From positions 1-14,181 of the forward strand of contig DASSWB010000127.1 in the NCBI GenBank assembly GCA_035705495.1: a DNA stretch of 14,181 nt, read 5' to 3'. A model generated the notes under the pieces. The model was not told where the DNA came from, made no database searches, and saw only the letters and a program-made list of their open reading frames with translations. This DNA is from DASSWB01 sp035705495 (GTDB taxonomy: Bacteria > Bacteroidota > Bacteroidia > Flavobacteriales > Flavobacteriaceae). Positions 8,023 to 14,181 of this stretch are shown here, piece after piece. A program made the translations under genes and the position numbers. Numbering within the stretch: the stretch's first letter is position 1; each line of letters starts with the position of its first letter.

Positions 8023-8151
8023 TGTCATTCTGAAAGAAGCGATAGCGGAGTGAAGAATCTCTGAATTTGAAGCAGGGTTATACTACGCAAGAGATTCCTC
8101 CTTCCGTCGGAATGACATTCTTACTGTCGTTCTAGACTCAATGTTTAAAAC
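8023..8151. repeat. Tandem hairpin repeat, unit 1 (129 bp)
   Basis: A 95-bp palindromic element (8023-8117) plus a 34-bp spacer. The outer arms TGTCATTCTGA (8023-8033) and TCGGAATGACA (8107-8117) pair over 11 bp with one G-U. The inner arms GAATCTC (8055-8061) and GAGATTC (8091-8097) pair over 7 bp around a 29-nt loop. The left arm carries 12 nt more than the right between these stems. It differs from unit 2 at 6 of 129 positions by my count. The 45 bp between the guaB stop and this unit hold only AAATTCC/AAATTTC-type simple sequence. Confidence 0.9.
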
Positions 8152-8280
8152 TGTCATTCTGAAAGAAGCGATAGCGGAATGAAGAATCTCTGAATTTGAA
8201 GCAGGATTATACTACGCAAGAGATTCCTCCTTCCGTCGGAATGATATTCTTATTGTGGTTCCAGACTCAATGTTTAAAAC
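8152..8280. repeat. Tandem hairpin repeat, unit 2 (129 bp)
   Basis: This is a near-identical copy of the preceding unit, with the same 95-bp hairpin (8152-8246) and the same 34-bp spacer ending in AATGTTTAAAAC. Substitutions are scattered, and one (GACA to GATA near 8245) weakens the outer stem slightly by creating a G-U type pairing. There is no open reading frame of interest inside. Confidence 0.9.
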
Positions 8281-8375
8281 TGTCATCCTGAAAAAAGCGA
8301 TAGCGGAGTGAAAGAATCTCAACGTTTGAATCGGAATCATGCTAAATAAGAGATTTCTCCTTCGTCGAAATGACA
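8281..8375. repeat. Tandem hairpin repeat, unit 3 (diverged, no spacer)
   Basis: This third copy starts exactly 129 bp after unit 2 and is also 95 bp long, but it is clearly diverged in the loop (AACGTTTGAATCGGAATCATGC replaced in part, described as 8321-8342). It has one inserted A before GAATCTC and one base lost in the right arm. The terminal TGTCAT/ATGACA pairing and the inner GAATCTC are kept, suggesting the hairpin rather than the loop is the conserved part. The 34-bp spacer is absent after it. Confidence 0.85.
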
Positions 8376-8397
8376 TCAATTCTTAAATTTTTTTATC

Positions 8398-8433
8398 CTC
8401 CCCCTCACGGGGGAGTTAGAGGGGGCTTTTTTT
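8398..8433 (+). terminator. GC-rich hairpin with T-run at the end of the convergent intergenic region
   Basis: CTCCCCC (8398-8404) pairs with GGGGGAG (8409-8415) around TCAC. Alternatively CCCCCTC (8400-8406) pairs with GAGGGGG (8419-8425). Seven T residues follow (8427-8433). On the + strand this has the form of an intrinsic terminator, which would stop guaB read-through, although it is about 420 bp past guaB. On the - strand the hairpin follows the peroxidase stop codon but has no T-run, so it is weaker there. The sequence resembles CCCCCTC/GGGGGAG hairpins that I recall as dispersed in flavobacterial genomes. Confidence 0.6.
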
Positions 8434-8974
8434 ACCCTTCAATCCACTCAATAATCTCAGGGTCATTGGGCAATGTTTTCGGATCGATGACTTTTACCAA
8501 ATGTCCGTTTTCGTCAATTAAGTATTTCTGAAAATTCCATTGGACTTCAGAGTCCTGAAGACCATTTTTCGATTTCTGTGTCAAGAATTGATAAACTTCG
8601 TGCATATCATCCCCCTTTACGGAAATTTTACTCATCATCGGGAAAGTCACTTCGTAAATCATCCGACAAAATTCCGCAATTTCATAATCGGTACCAGGTT
8701 CTTGATTGAAACTGTCGGAAGGAAAACCTATGATCACAAAATCTTCATTTTTATATTTTTCATACATATCCTGCAAAATTTCGTATTGCGGAGTTAAACC
8801 ACATTCCGAAGCGGTATTGACCACCATGATTTTCTTGCCTTTGAGGCTGCTAAAATCAAACGGATTTCCATTAACGTCGGTGGTTGTGAATTTATGAATG
8901 CTTTTTGTCTCCATGGTTTGTGCGTTTAAACAAATTGAAAAAAATATTGCGGAAATAATCAGTAGCTGTTTCAT
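8432..8974 (-). CDS. Exported glutathione peroxidase-family thiol peroxidase
   Basis: This 180-residue protein of the glutathione peroxidase fold reduces hydrogen or organic peroxides. The first 18 residues form a signal peptide (LNA|QT cut), so it should act in the periplasm, unlike many cytoplasmic bacterial homologues. The peroxidatic Cys58 lies in NTASECGLTPQY, Gln91 in FNQEPG, and Trp146-Asn147 in QWNFQKYL, completing the Cys/Gln/Trp/Asn active set with Cys rather than selenocysteine. Cys103 in EFCRM sits where the resolving Cys of thioredoxin-dependent members is found, so a thioredoxin-like reductant is more likely than glutathione. The Cys often seen in FPCNQF is Ser here (GFPSDSF). 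It is 42 bp downstream of the DinB-like gene on the same strand and may share its transcript. The stop codon abuts the T-run of the opposing terminator. Confidence 0.92.
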   Translation of the reverse strand: MKQLLIISAIFFSICLNAQTMETKSIHKFTTTDVNGNPFDFSSLKGKKIMVVNTASECGLTPQYEILQDMYEKYKNEDFVIIGFPSDSFNQEPGTDYEIAEFCRMIYEVTFPMMSKISVKGDDMHEVYQFLTQKSKNGLQDSEVQWNFQKYLIDENGHLVKVIDPKTLPNDPEIIEWIEG

Positions 8975-9016
8975 GTTTAACGTTTTTGGTTTGAAAATAT
9001 ATTAAAAATACCTCTC

Positions 9017-9472
9017 TTATTTTTGTTCAAGTCGTTTATAAAAAATAAAATCCGTAGCAACGGGAATTGCCCCTGCCAGCTTCAATTCAGTCATAATTTG
9101 CCCTCTATGATAGGTTGAATGATTGATGATGTGAAACAAAATATCTTCAATGGTATTGATGAAATCTTGACCACTACTATTTCTATATTTGATTTCCTTT
9201 TTTAATGGAAAATCTTCGATAATTCGAAAACTGTCCTTGTAATTTTCCAGATCATAAAAATCAAGTTGTTCTAATTCAGAAATTGTCCATGTGATCAGAC
9301 TGTTGTGCGTGCCTAAAATACGCTTGTTCCACATTTGATGTGCATTGATGCTATGGTTGTACAGTTTTTCGACAATGTGCGTATTAAATTTTGGTTCATC
9401 AGCAAAAAGCGCCAAAATTTTTTGGTTGCAGATTCGGTTGTATTCAAATTTATCTTTAAAAAAATCCTTCAT
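9017..9472 (-). CDS. DinB/YfiT-family putative metal-dependent protein
   Basis: This 151-residue cytoplasmic protein has the four-helix-bundle pattern of the DinB/YfiT superfamily. The metal-binding His set is visible: His40 in the second helix (KLYNHSINAHQMW) and the late pair His118 and His122 in NHSTYHRGQI, the typical HxxxH with the following RGQ. Members include bacillithiol transferases, mycothiol-dependent enzymes and DNA-damage-induced proteins of unknown activity, so no reaction can be assigned. The start codon overlaps the upstream gene's stop (ATGA), indicating translational coupling. No signal peptide or membrane segment is seen. Length is normal for the family. Confidence 0.88.
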   Translation of the reverse strand: MKDFFKDKFEYNRICNQKILALFADEPKFNTHIVEKLYNHSINAHQMWNKRILGTHNSLITWTISELEQLDFYDLENYKDSFRIIEDFPLKKEIKYRNSSGQDFINTIEDILFHIINHSTYHRGQIMTELKLAGAIPVATDFIFYKRLEQK

Positions 9473-9717
9473 GGATTTTCATCATTATAAAAAGTTCCAC
9501 GTTGCGGTTTTAAAGCATCCCGAACTGCAATCATTTCGCTTTGTTTCACTACCATATAAGCGATGCTGTGCGAGTCGTTTATTTTTTCATAACCAAACAT
9601 TTTCTCCTGAAGTTTCTCCTTTTCATTAAATTCCTTCAGGTGTACGGCATGGTGTTTTGCTGTCATTTCAGCATCCGCGCCACGAAAATCCCATATCAAT
9701 TTGATTCTTTTTTCCAT
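9469..9717 (-). CDS. Small conserved-looking protein of unknown function, coupled to DinB-like gene
   Basis: I do not recognise a named domain. From the second in-frame Met (MEKRIKLIWDFRG) the protein is 82 residues; an upstream ATG at 9738 would add MYIKFTF. I prefer the later start because a charged beta-strand begins there, as in flavobacterial homologues I recall, and the added residues look like untranslated A+T-rich leader. It is soluble, with a KHHAVHLKEF segment (21-30) containing three His, and the pattern strand-helix-strand-strand-helix, which suggests a small ferredoxin-like alpha/beta fold. The ending GYEKINDSHSIAYMVV and ALKPQRG looks well ordered rather than random. Its stop overlaps the DinB-like start by ATGA, so it is very likely a real translated gene whose product works with, or is made with, the next protein. 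Confidence 0.75.
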   Translation of the reverse strand: MEKRIKLIWDFRGADAEMTAKHHAVHLKEFNEKEKLQEKMFGYEKINDSHSIAYMVVKQSEMIAVRDALKPQRGTFYNDENP

Positions 9718-9762
9718 AAAGGTAAATTTAATATACATTTTGGGAATAGATATAATTTATGC

Positions 9763-9774
9763 CGAATATATTCG
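9763..9774. promoter_or_regulatory. 12-bp perfect palindrome between divergent operons
   Basis: CGAATATATTCG is self-complementary over all 12 bases. It lies between the start of the small - strand gene (9717) and the -33 box at 9788 of the + strand operon, a fitting place for an operator. No regulator was recognised, and an A+T-rich palindrome can arise by chance. Confidence 0.3.
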
Positions 9775-9787
9775 TTAACAATAAGGC

Positions 9788-9817
9788 TTGGAAAACATTT
9801 GATATTTCCTATTTTTG
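9788..9817 (+). promoter_or_regulatory. Bacteroidota-type promoter for the folding-factor operon
   Basis: TATTTTTG at 9810-9817 matches the -7 consensus TAnnTTTG, and TTG at 9788-9790 lies 19 bp upstream, the same spacing as the promoter at 70-100. The predicted start near 9822 gives a leader of about 20 nt before the ATG at 9845. Confidence 0.7.
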
Positions 9818-9844
9818 CCCACATTCATAAAACTTAGCAGTTAA

Positions 9845-11524
9845 ATGATCAAAAAAATCTTATTCGGTGCTTTTTTCTTCATTTTCACGACTTCCATAGG
9901 TCAGCATTTGGAGAACAAAGTCCTTTTTAGCGTTGAAGGCGAGCCGGTTTACGCTGAAGAATTTCTTAATGTATATAACAAAAACCAGGATCTGGTTGAG
10001 GTAAAATCCGAAAGGAACATTGATGAGTATTTGCAAATGTTCATCGATTATAAATTGAAAATAAAAGCGGCGGAAGCTTTGGGGCTGGATGCAAACCCAG
10101 AATTTCAACGTGAATTTTTGGGGTATAGAAATCAGTTGGCGAAAAAATTCATGACTGATTCCCATGTTACCGATGCACTCGTTCATGAAGCTTATGAGCG
10201 GACGATCGAGGAAGTCAATGCAGCCCATATTTTATTGTTGTTGGAAGAAGATGCCACTCCAAGTGATACCCTTGAGGTTTACAACCGCGCAATTGAGTTA
10301 CGAAAAAAAATAATCAATGGCGGTGATTTCGCTGCGCTTGCGAAGCAATTTTCGGAAGATCCTTCGGTGAGAAAAAACGCGGGGGAATTGGGATGGTTTT
10401 CAGCTTTCAAAATGGTTTATCCTTTTGAAGATGCAGCTTATAAAACAGAAGTCGGAACGATTTCGATGCCGGTAAGAACAAATTTCGGATATCATCTGAT
10501 CAAGGTCAATGACAAAAGAAAATCCAGAGGTGAAGTTGTTGTTGCCCATATTATGGTTGCCGATAAAGAAAATGTAAACGCCGAGAAAAAAATCAATCAG
10601 ATCTATTCCGAATTAAAAGAGTCGGACGATTTCGAGAATTTGGCAATAAAATACAGTGATGACAAAGCAACTGCAGAAAAAGGTGGAAGATTAAAAAGAT
10701 TTGGTGCAGGGGAACTGAATTCGCCCGAATTTGAAGATTTAGCTTTCAATTTGAAAACTCCAGGTGAAATTTCTGAACCTTTTAAAACCCAATATGGATG
10801 GCATATTGTTAAGCTGATAGAGAAATATCCGATTGCTTCTTTTGCCGAAACCCAACGTTTTTTAGAGGATAAAGTCAGAAAAGACAGTCGTTCTAGGGTT
10901 ATTACCGAAGCTTTCGTTCAAAAATTGAAAAATGATTATAAAATTGGGGGCAATTCGAAAAGTCTTGAATATTTCGAAGATTTAATTGAAGAAAAAAATT
11001 CTGATCTGAATTTATCAGCCGATGAAGAGCAAGATTTAAAAGAAAAAGTATTGGTTAAAGTAAGGGATACTTCGCTGACTTATTTTGATTTTTATAAATT
11101 CTACAAATTAAAAAACCTGAAAAGCGACAAAGATTCCAATGTAAATGTACTGATGAAACAATGGCACGATGATTACATCAATAATTTCATTCTGGAGTAT
11201 CATCAAAATCATTTGGAAGCCGAGAATTCAGAATTTGCATCGATCGCAAAAGAATACAAGGAGGGATTGCTTCTTTTTGAATTGATGGAAGACAAAATAT
11301 GGAACGCCGCTAAACAAGATTCCATCGGACTTGAAAAATTTTATCAAGACCATAAAAGTCAATATGAAAAAGATGCCGATTTTGAAGAGATAAAAGGATT
11401 AGTGATCAATGATTATCAAAGTTTCCTTGAAAAAAAATGGTTGAACGAATTGCGCGAAACCTATAAGGTGAAAATGAACAAGAAAGTTTTTTCAAATTTA
11501 AAAAAGTCGCTTGGGAAAGATTAA
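9845..11524 (+). CDS. Exported peptidyl-prolyl isomerase with two parvulin domains (PpiC/SurA type)
   Basis: This 559-residue envelope folding factor has a signal peptide with a probable cut after Gly19 (SIG|QHL). An N-terminal chaperone-like helical region (about 25-122) is followed by two parvulin domains: about 125-223 (AAHILLLL ... FGYHLIKV) and about 231-325 (VVVAHIMVA ... YGWHIVKL). The C-terminal third is charged and helical. Parvulins turn Xaa-Pro bonds and assist outer-membrane protein assembly. Similar flavobacterial proteins I recall are about 640-700 residues, with an extra beta-rich segment just after the KFYQDHKSQY-like motif (498-507). Here that motif is followed almost at once by FEEIKGLVINDYQ (513-525), so the protein seems to lack about 85-100 residues. 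It is first gene of the operon and overlaps the next by 14 bp. Exact substrate is unknown. Confidence 0.9.
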   Translation: MIKKILFGAFFFIFTTSIGQHLENKVLFSVEGEPVYAEEFLNVYNKNQDLVEVKSERNIDEYLQMFIDYKLKIKAAEALGLDANPEFQREFLGYRNQLAKKFMTDSHVTDALVHEAYERTIEEVNAAHILLLLEEDATPSDTLEVYNRAIELRKKIINGGDFAALAKQFSEDPSVRKNAGELGWFSAFKMVYPFEDAAYKTEVGTISMPVRTNFGYHLIKVNDKRKSRGEVVVAHIMVADKENVNAEKKINQIYSELKESDDFENLAIKYSDDKATAEKGGRLKRFGAGELNSPEFEDLAFNLKTPGEISEPFKTQYGWHIVKLIEKYPIASFAETQRFLEDKVRKDSRSRVITEAFVQKLKNDYKIGGNSKSLEYFEDLIEEKNSDLNLSADEEQDLKEKVLVKVRDTSLTYFDFYKFYKLKNLKSDKDSNVNVLMKQWHDDYINNFILEYHQNHLEAENSEFASIAKEYKEGLLLFELMEDKIWNAAKQDSIGLEKFYQDHKSQYEKDADFEEIKGLVINDYQSFLEKKWLNELRETYKVKMNKKVFSNLKKSLGKD

Positions 11525-12365
11525 ATCCATATTGATTTTGTTTGCTTTGATTTTGACCGGCTGTGAGTACTTTGAACCACAGGAAGAGAAGAATGCGGTT
11601 GCACGGGTCAATGAAAAATACCTTTATCAAGAAGATTTAAAAAATTTGGTGAATGAAGCTACCACGCCTGAAGACAGCGCCATCATTGTAAATAATTACA
11701 TTACACGCTGGGCCACACAACAACTCATGGTAGATAGGGCGAAGGTGAATCTAACTTATGAAAAACAGAAGGAATTTGAGGAACTTGTAGAGCGTTATAA
11801 AAACGAACTGTTCACAAAAGCGTATGCAGATGCGTATATTGCGAAAAGATTGGATACGAGCGTTAGCAAAAACTCAATAGAAAAATATTACGCGGAGAAC
11901 AAAGAAAATTTCAAACTTAACGAAGATCTGGTAAAGCTTCGATATATTGGTTTGCTCAAAGGCAACAGTAATTTTTCAGAAATAAAAAATCACTTTCAAA
12001 GTTTTAAAGAAAAGGATTGGGAAGCGTTGGAGGAGATGAAACTTCATTTTAACTCTTATTCGTTTAATGATTCGGTTTGGGTCAAAGCACAGGATGTTTA
12101 TGAACGAATCCCATTACTAGAACCAAAAAATAAGGATGTTTTATTAAAAAAGTCCAATTTTTTGGAACTGGAAGATTCATTGAGAGTATATTTGATCCAG
12201 GTAAACGATGTGAAGTTAAGAAACGAACAAGCTCCTATTGTTTATGTGGAACCTATTATCAAACAAATTTTGTTGAATAGGAAAAAGTTGGAATTAATAA
12301 AAGAATTAGAAAAGGACATTACAAAAGATGCAATTAAAAACAAAAAATTCGAAATTTATAAATAA
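11511..12365 (+). CDS. SurA-N-like lipoprotein without a parvulin domain
   Basis: This 284-residue lipoprotein has signal sequence MGKIKSILILFALILTGC with lipidated Cys18. The residues after the Cys (EYFEPQEE) lack the S-D-D start of the surface lipoproteins in this window, so it may stay periplasm-facing. The mature region is helical and charged, starting with AVARVNEKYLYQEDL, the usual opening of SurA-N and PpiC-type chaperone domains. No HIL/HIM-type parvulin strand or FGYH motif is present, so isomerase activity is unlikely; chaperone or scaffold function is inferred. The start is TTG at 11511, 14 bp inside the upstream gene. A stop in this frame at 11499-11501 and the absence of an ATG in the signal region leave TTG as the best choice. 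It overlaps the next gene by 38 bp. Database entries for such proteins are often labelled peptidylprolyl isomerase by context. Confidence 0.85.
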   Translation: MGKIKSILILFALILTGCEYFEPQEEKNAVARVNEKYLYQEDLKNLVNEATTPEDSAIIVNNYITRWATQQLMVDRAKVNLTYEKQKEFEELVERYKNELFTKAYADAYIAKRLDTSVSKNSIEKYYAENKENFKLNEDLVKLRYIGLLKGNSNFSEIKNHFQSFKEKDWEALEEMKLHFNSYSFNDSVWVKAQDVYERIPLLEPKNKDVLLKKSNFLELEDSLRVYLIQVNDVKLRNEQAPIVYVEPIIKQILLNRKKLELIKELEKDITKDAIKNKKFEIYK

Positions 12366-13755
12366 GACATTTGTCGCATTTATTGTTACCACATTATTTT
12401 CTGCCTCCATATTTGCACAGGTAGATTCAACAGAAGTGCAGACGATGGTAGCGCCTGATTCCATCAGTCAAAGATATAAAGTTGACGGAATTGCGGCGGT
12501 TGTTGGTGAATATGTAGTATTGGACAGTGATATCGCAAAAATGTATATTGATTTGCAGAGCCAGGGAATTTCTACGGCAGATGTTACCAAATGCGAATTG
12601 GCTGGAAGAATGCTTGAAAACAAACTTTATGCGCACCATGCCATACAAGACAGTATCATAGTTTCCGATATTGAAGTAAATTCCAGGATTGAACAACAAA
12701 TAGAATATATGACTGGGGAGCTGGGGGGAATTGAAAAGGTTTTGGAATTTTATAAGAAAGATTCCGAAGAAGAATTCAGGCAAGAACTTTTCGATATTAT
12801 AAAGGAAAATCAATTGGCTTCACAGATGCAACGAAGCATTATTGAAGATGTGGAAATTACGCCTGAGGAAGTTCGAAAGTATTTCAATTCCATTCCTGAG
12901 GACGAAAGACCTCGTTTTGGTGATGAAGTTGAAATAGCCCAAATTGTTATAGAACCCGAAGTTTCGGAAGAATCGAAACGCGAAGCGATTAAAAAATTAC
13001 AGGAATTCCGGAAAGATATTGTTGAGAATGGTGCCAGTTTTGCCACCAAAGCGGTTCTTTATTCTGATGATCAAGCAACAAGACCATCGGGAGGGAAAAT
13101 TACGTTGTCAAGGCAAGATCCATTTGTAAAGGAATTCAAGGATGCCGCTTTTAGTTTGCAAGAGGGAGAGGTAAGTCAGCCTTTTGAAACAGAATTTGGT
13201 TATCATCTTTTAACTGTGGATAAAATCCGCGGACAAAAAGTGGATGTGCGACATATACTTCTCATTCCGGAGGTTTCTTCTGAAACTGTTGAAGCTGCAG
13301 AGGAAAAAATCAAATTGATCAGAAAGCGTATTTCTGACGGCGAACTCACTTTTGCCAATGCCGCATTGGAATTTTCTGATGAAAAAGAAACCCGAATGAA
13401 TGGTGGTCAATTAATCAATCCTACAACTGGCGACTCACGATTCGAACTCACAAAAGTGGATCCTATTATTTACAATCAAGTGGTAAATCTTAATGAAGGG
13501 GAAATTTCAACAGTAATCAGGGATCAAAATAGAACAGGAACGCCATTTTTCAAAATAATAATGGTAACTGACAAACATGCTGAACACATCGCGAATTATG
13601 TTGAGGACTACAGCAAGATAAAAGAATTGGCACTTACACAAAAACAGATTGACGAAATTCAAAAATGGCAGAAAGAAAAGATTGACGAAACCTATATCAA
13701 GATCAACGGTGAATATCGTGACTGTGAATATGCGAGTAATTGGTTGAAAAAATAA
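12328..13755 (+). CDS. surA: SurA-like periplasmic chaperone/peptidyl-prolyl isomerase
   Basis: This 475-residue protein has a signal peptide (probable cut after Ala30, IFA|QVDS), a SurA-type N-terminal chaperone domain (about 51-165, beginning VDGIAAVVGEYVVLDSDI) and two parvulin domains. These are about 200-300 (VEIAQIVI ... FGYHLLTV) and about 305-413 (VDVRHILL ... FFKIIMV), followed by a C-terminal helix. The domain order and length match SurA (428 in E. coli, longer here), which escorts unfolded outer-membrane proteins across the periplasm to the BAM complex. The ATG at 12328 lies within the preceding gene (38-bp overlap) and gives a normal signal peptide with Lys-rich n-region. The second parvulin copy, ending in PFFKI, has lost the FGYH motif, so the first copy may be the more active one. 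That it is the organism's main SurA is inferred from architecture. Confidence 0.9.
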   Translation: MQLKTKNSKFINKTFVAFIVTTLFSASIFAQVDSTEVQTMVAPDSISQRYKVDGIAAVVGEYVVLDSDIAKMYIDLQSQGISTADVTKCELAGRMLENKLYAHHAIQDSIIVSDIEVNSRIEQQIEYMTGELGGIEKVLEFYKKDSEEEFRQELFDIIKENQLASQMQRSIIEDVEITPEEVRKYFNSIPEDERPRFGDEVEIAQIVIEPEVSEESKREAIKKLQEFRKDIVENGASFATKAVLYSDDQATRPSGGKITLSRQDPFVKEFKDAAFSLQEGEVSQPFETEFGYHLLTVDKIRGQKVDVRHILLIPEVSSETVEAAEEKIKLIRKRISDGELTFANAALEFSDEKETRMNGGQLINPTTGDSRFELTKVDPIIYNQVVNLNEGEISTVIRDQNRTGTPFFKIIMVTDKHAEHIANYVEDYSKIKELALTQKQIDEIQKWQKEKIDETYIKINGEYRDCEYASNWLKK

Positions 13756-13762
13756 GATATGT

Positions 13763-14181
13763 ATGTCTGACGTAGCTGCTATTGAAAATTTAGTCCGAAA
13801 ACATTCTGCGCTAAAGCAGGAAATTGCCAAAATAATAGTTGGGCAGGAAGAAGTTGTAGATCAGATTTTACTTTCTATTTTTTCTGGCGGACATGCTTTG
13901 TTGATAGGTGTTCCGGGATTGGCAAAAACCTTAATGGTGAATACAATTGCGAAAGCGTTGGGATTGAATTTTAAAAGAATACAGTTTACGCCTGATTTAA
14001 TGCCGAGTGATATTTTGGGTTCGGAAATCTTGGATGAAAACAGGAATTTCAAATTCATAAAAGGACCTGTTTTTTCCAACATTATTCTCGCCGATGAGAT
14101 AAATAGAACACCGCCCAAAACCCAAGCTGCACTTTTGGAAGCCATGCAGGAACGCTCTGTGACCATGGCAGGACATAATTA
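13763..14181 (+). CDS. MoxR-family AAA+ ATPase, 5' part (runs off the window)
   Basis: The first 139 codons of an open frame are present, with no stop before the window edge. The product starts MSDVAAIENLVRKH and shows the MoxR features: IIVGQEEVVDQIL (24-36), Walker A GVPGLAKT (49-56), the FTPDLMPSDILG segment (75-86), and Walker B IILADEINR followed by PPKTQAALLEAMQE (107-130). Family members are usually about 310-330 residues, so less than half is visible and the sensor motifs are missing. MoxR ATPases act as chaperones that assemble complexes, often with DUF58 and VWA-domain (Bat) proteins encoded just downstream in Bacteroidota; those would lie outside this window. It begins 7 bp after the SurA-like stop, so it belongs to the same operon. 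An ATG at 13759 is closed at once by a TGA, leaving 13763 as the start. Confidence 0.93.
   Translation, partial: MSDVAAIENLVRKHSALKQEIAKIIVGQEEVVDQILLSIFSGGHALLIGVPGLAKTLMVNTIAKALGLNFKRIQFTPDLMPSDILGSEILDENRNFKFIKGPVFSNIILADEINRTPPKTQAALLEAMQERSVTMAGHN

Noticed and set aside
8023..8375. CRISPR array
   Set aside because: The repeats are 95 bp with identical, not unique, spacers and there are no cas genes; it is a tandem duplication.
9345..9837. Two + strand open frames (9345-9629 and 9541-9837) opposite the DinB-like and small genes
   Set aside because: Aromatic- and Cys-rich translations typical of antisense frames; the - strand pair is supported by the ATGA coupling and a recognisable DinB motif.
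11500..11540. Frameshift joining the first two folding-factor genes
   Set aside because: The second frame has its own full lipoprotein signal peptide after a TTG start, so this is a gene overlap rather than a broken long gene.
12328..12365. Later start for the SurA-like gene to avoid the 38-bp overlap
   Set aside because: Moving the start downstream would remove the Lys-rich n-region of the signal peptide; no suitable start codon lies between the overlap and the hydrophobic core.

Overview
The window looks like chromosomal DNA from a member of the Bacteroidota, most likely a Flavobacteriaceae relative. Three lines of sequence evidence agree: A+T-rich codon use, Bacteroidota-type promoters (TAnnTTTG with an upstream TTG/TTTG about 19 bp away), and A-rich leaders without clear Shine-Dalgarno motifs. 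The gene content also fits: lipoproteins with a C-S-(S)-D-D start, a TonB-dependent receptor with an N-terminal carboxypeptidase-regulatory-like domain, and the guaB / parvulin-SurA cluster / MoxR neighbourhood. Genus cannot be assigned from this window. No rRNA, tRNA, transposase, phage gene or CRISPR array was seen.

Region 1 (about 40-6327, + strand) is a four-gene outer-membrane uptake locus: a DUF4856-like lipoprotein, an imelysin (M75)-family lipoprotein, an integral-membrane HTTM protein related to vitamin K-dependent gamma-carboxylase, and a FecA-like TonB-dependent receptor. A good promoter precedes the first gene. A strong intrinsic terminator lies between genes 1 and 2, yet there is no room for a new promoter before gene 2, so it probably acts as an attenuator giving more of the first lipoprotein. 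Iron or another metal (or a metal chelate) is the most likely substrate, by family association only. The HTTM protein keeps the positions expected for the catalytic Lys and His of the carboxylase family, which makes its job in an uptake operon the most open question here.

Region 2 (6474-7977, + strand) is guaB (IMP dehydrogenase), with its own promoter and a very short leader. Region 3 (7978-8431) has no gene. It holds a tandem array of three 95-bp hairpin-forming elements with an exact 129-bp period, followed by a GC-rich hairpin plus T-run that can end + strand transcription just before the convergent gene.

Region 4 (8432-9717, - strand) carries, in transcription order, a small unknown protein, a DinB-family protein coupled to it by an ATGA overlap, and an exported glutathione-peroxidase-like protein.

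Region 5 (9763-14181, + strand) is a tightly packed envelope-biogenesis operon: an exported protein with two parvulin domains, a lipoprotein of the SurA-N/trigger-factor type without a parvulin domain (TTG start), a SurA-like two-parvulin chaperone, and the 5' part of a MoxR AAA+ ATPase gene that runs off the window. The genes overlap by 14 and 38 bp, or are 7 bp apart. Together they would support folding of outer-membrane proteins such as the receptor in region 1.
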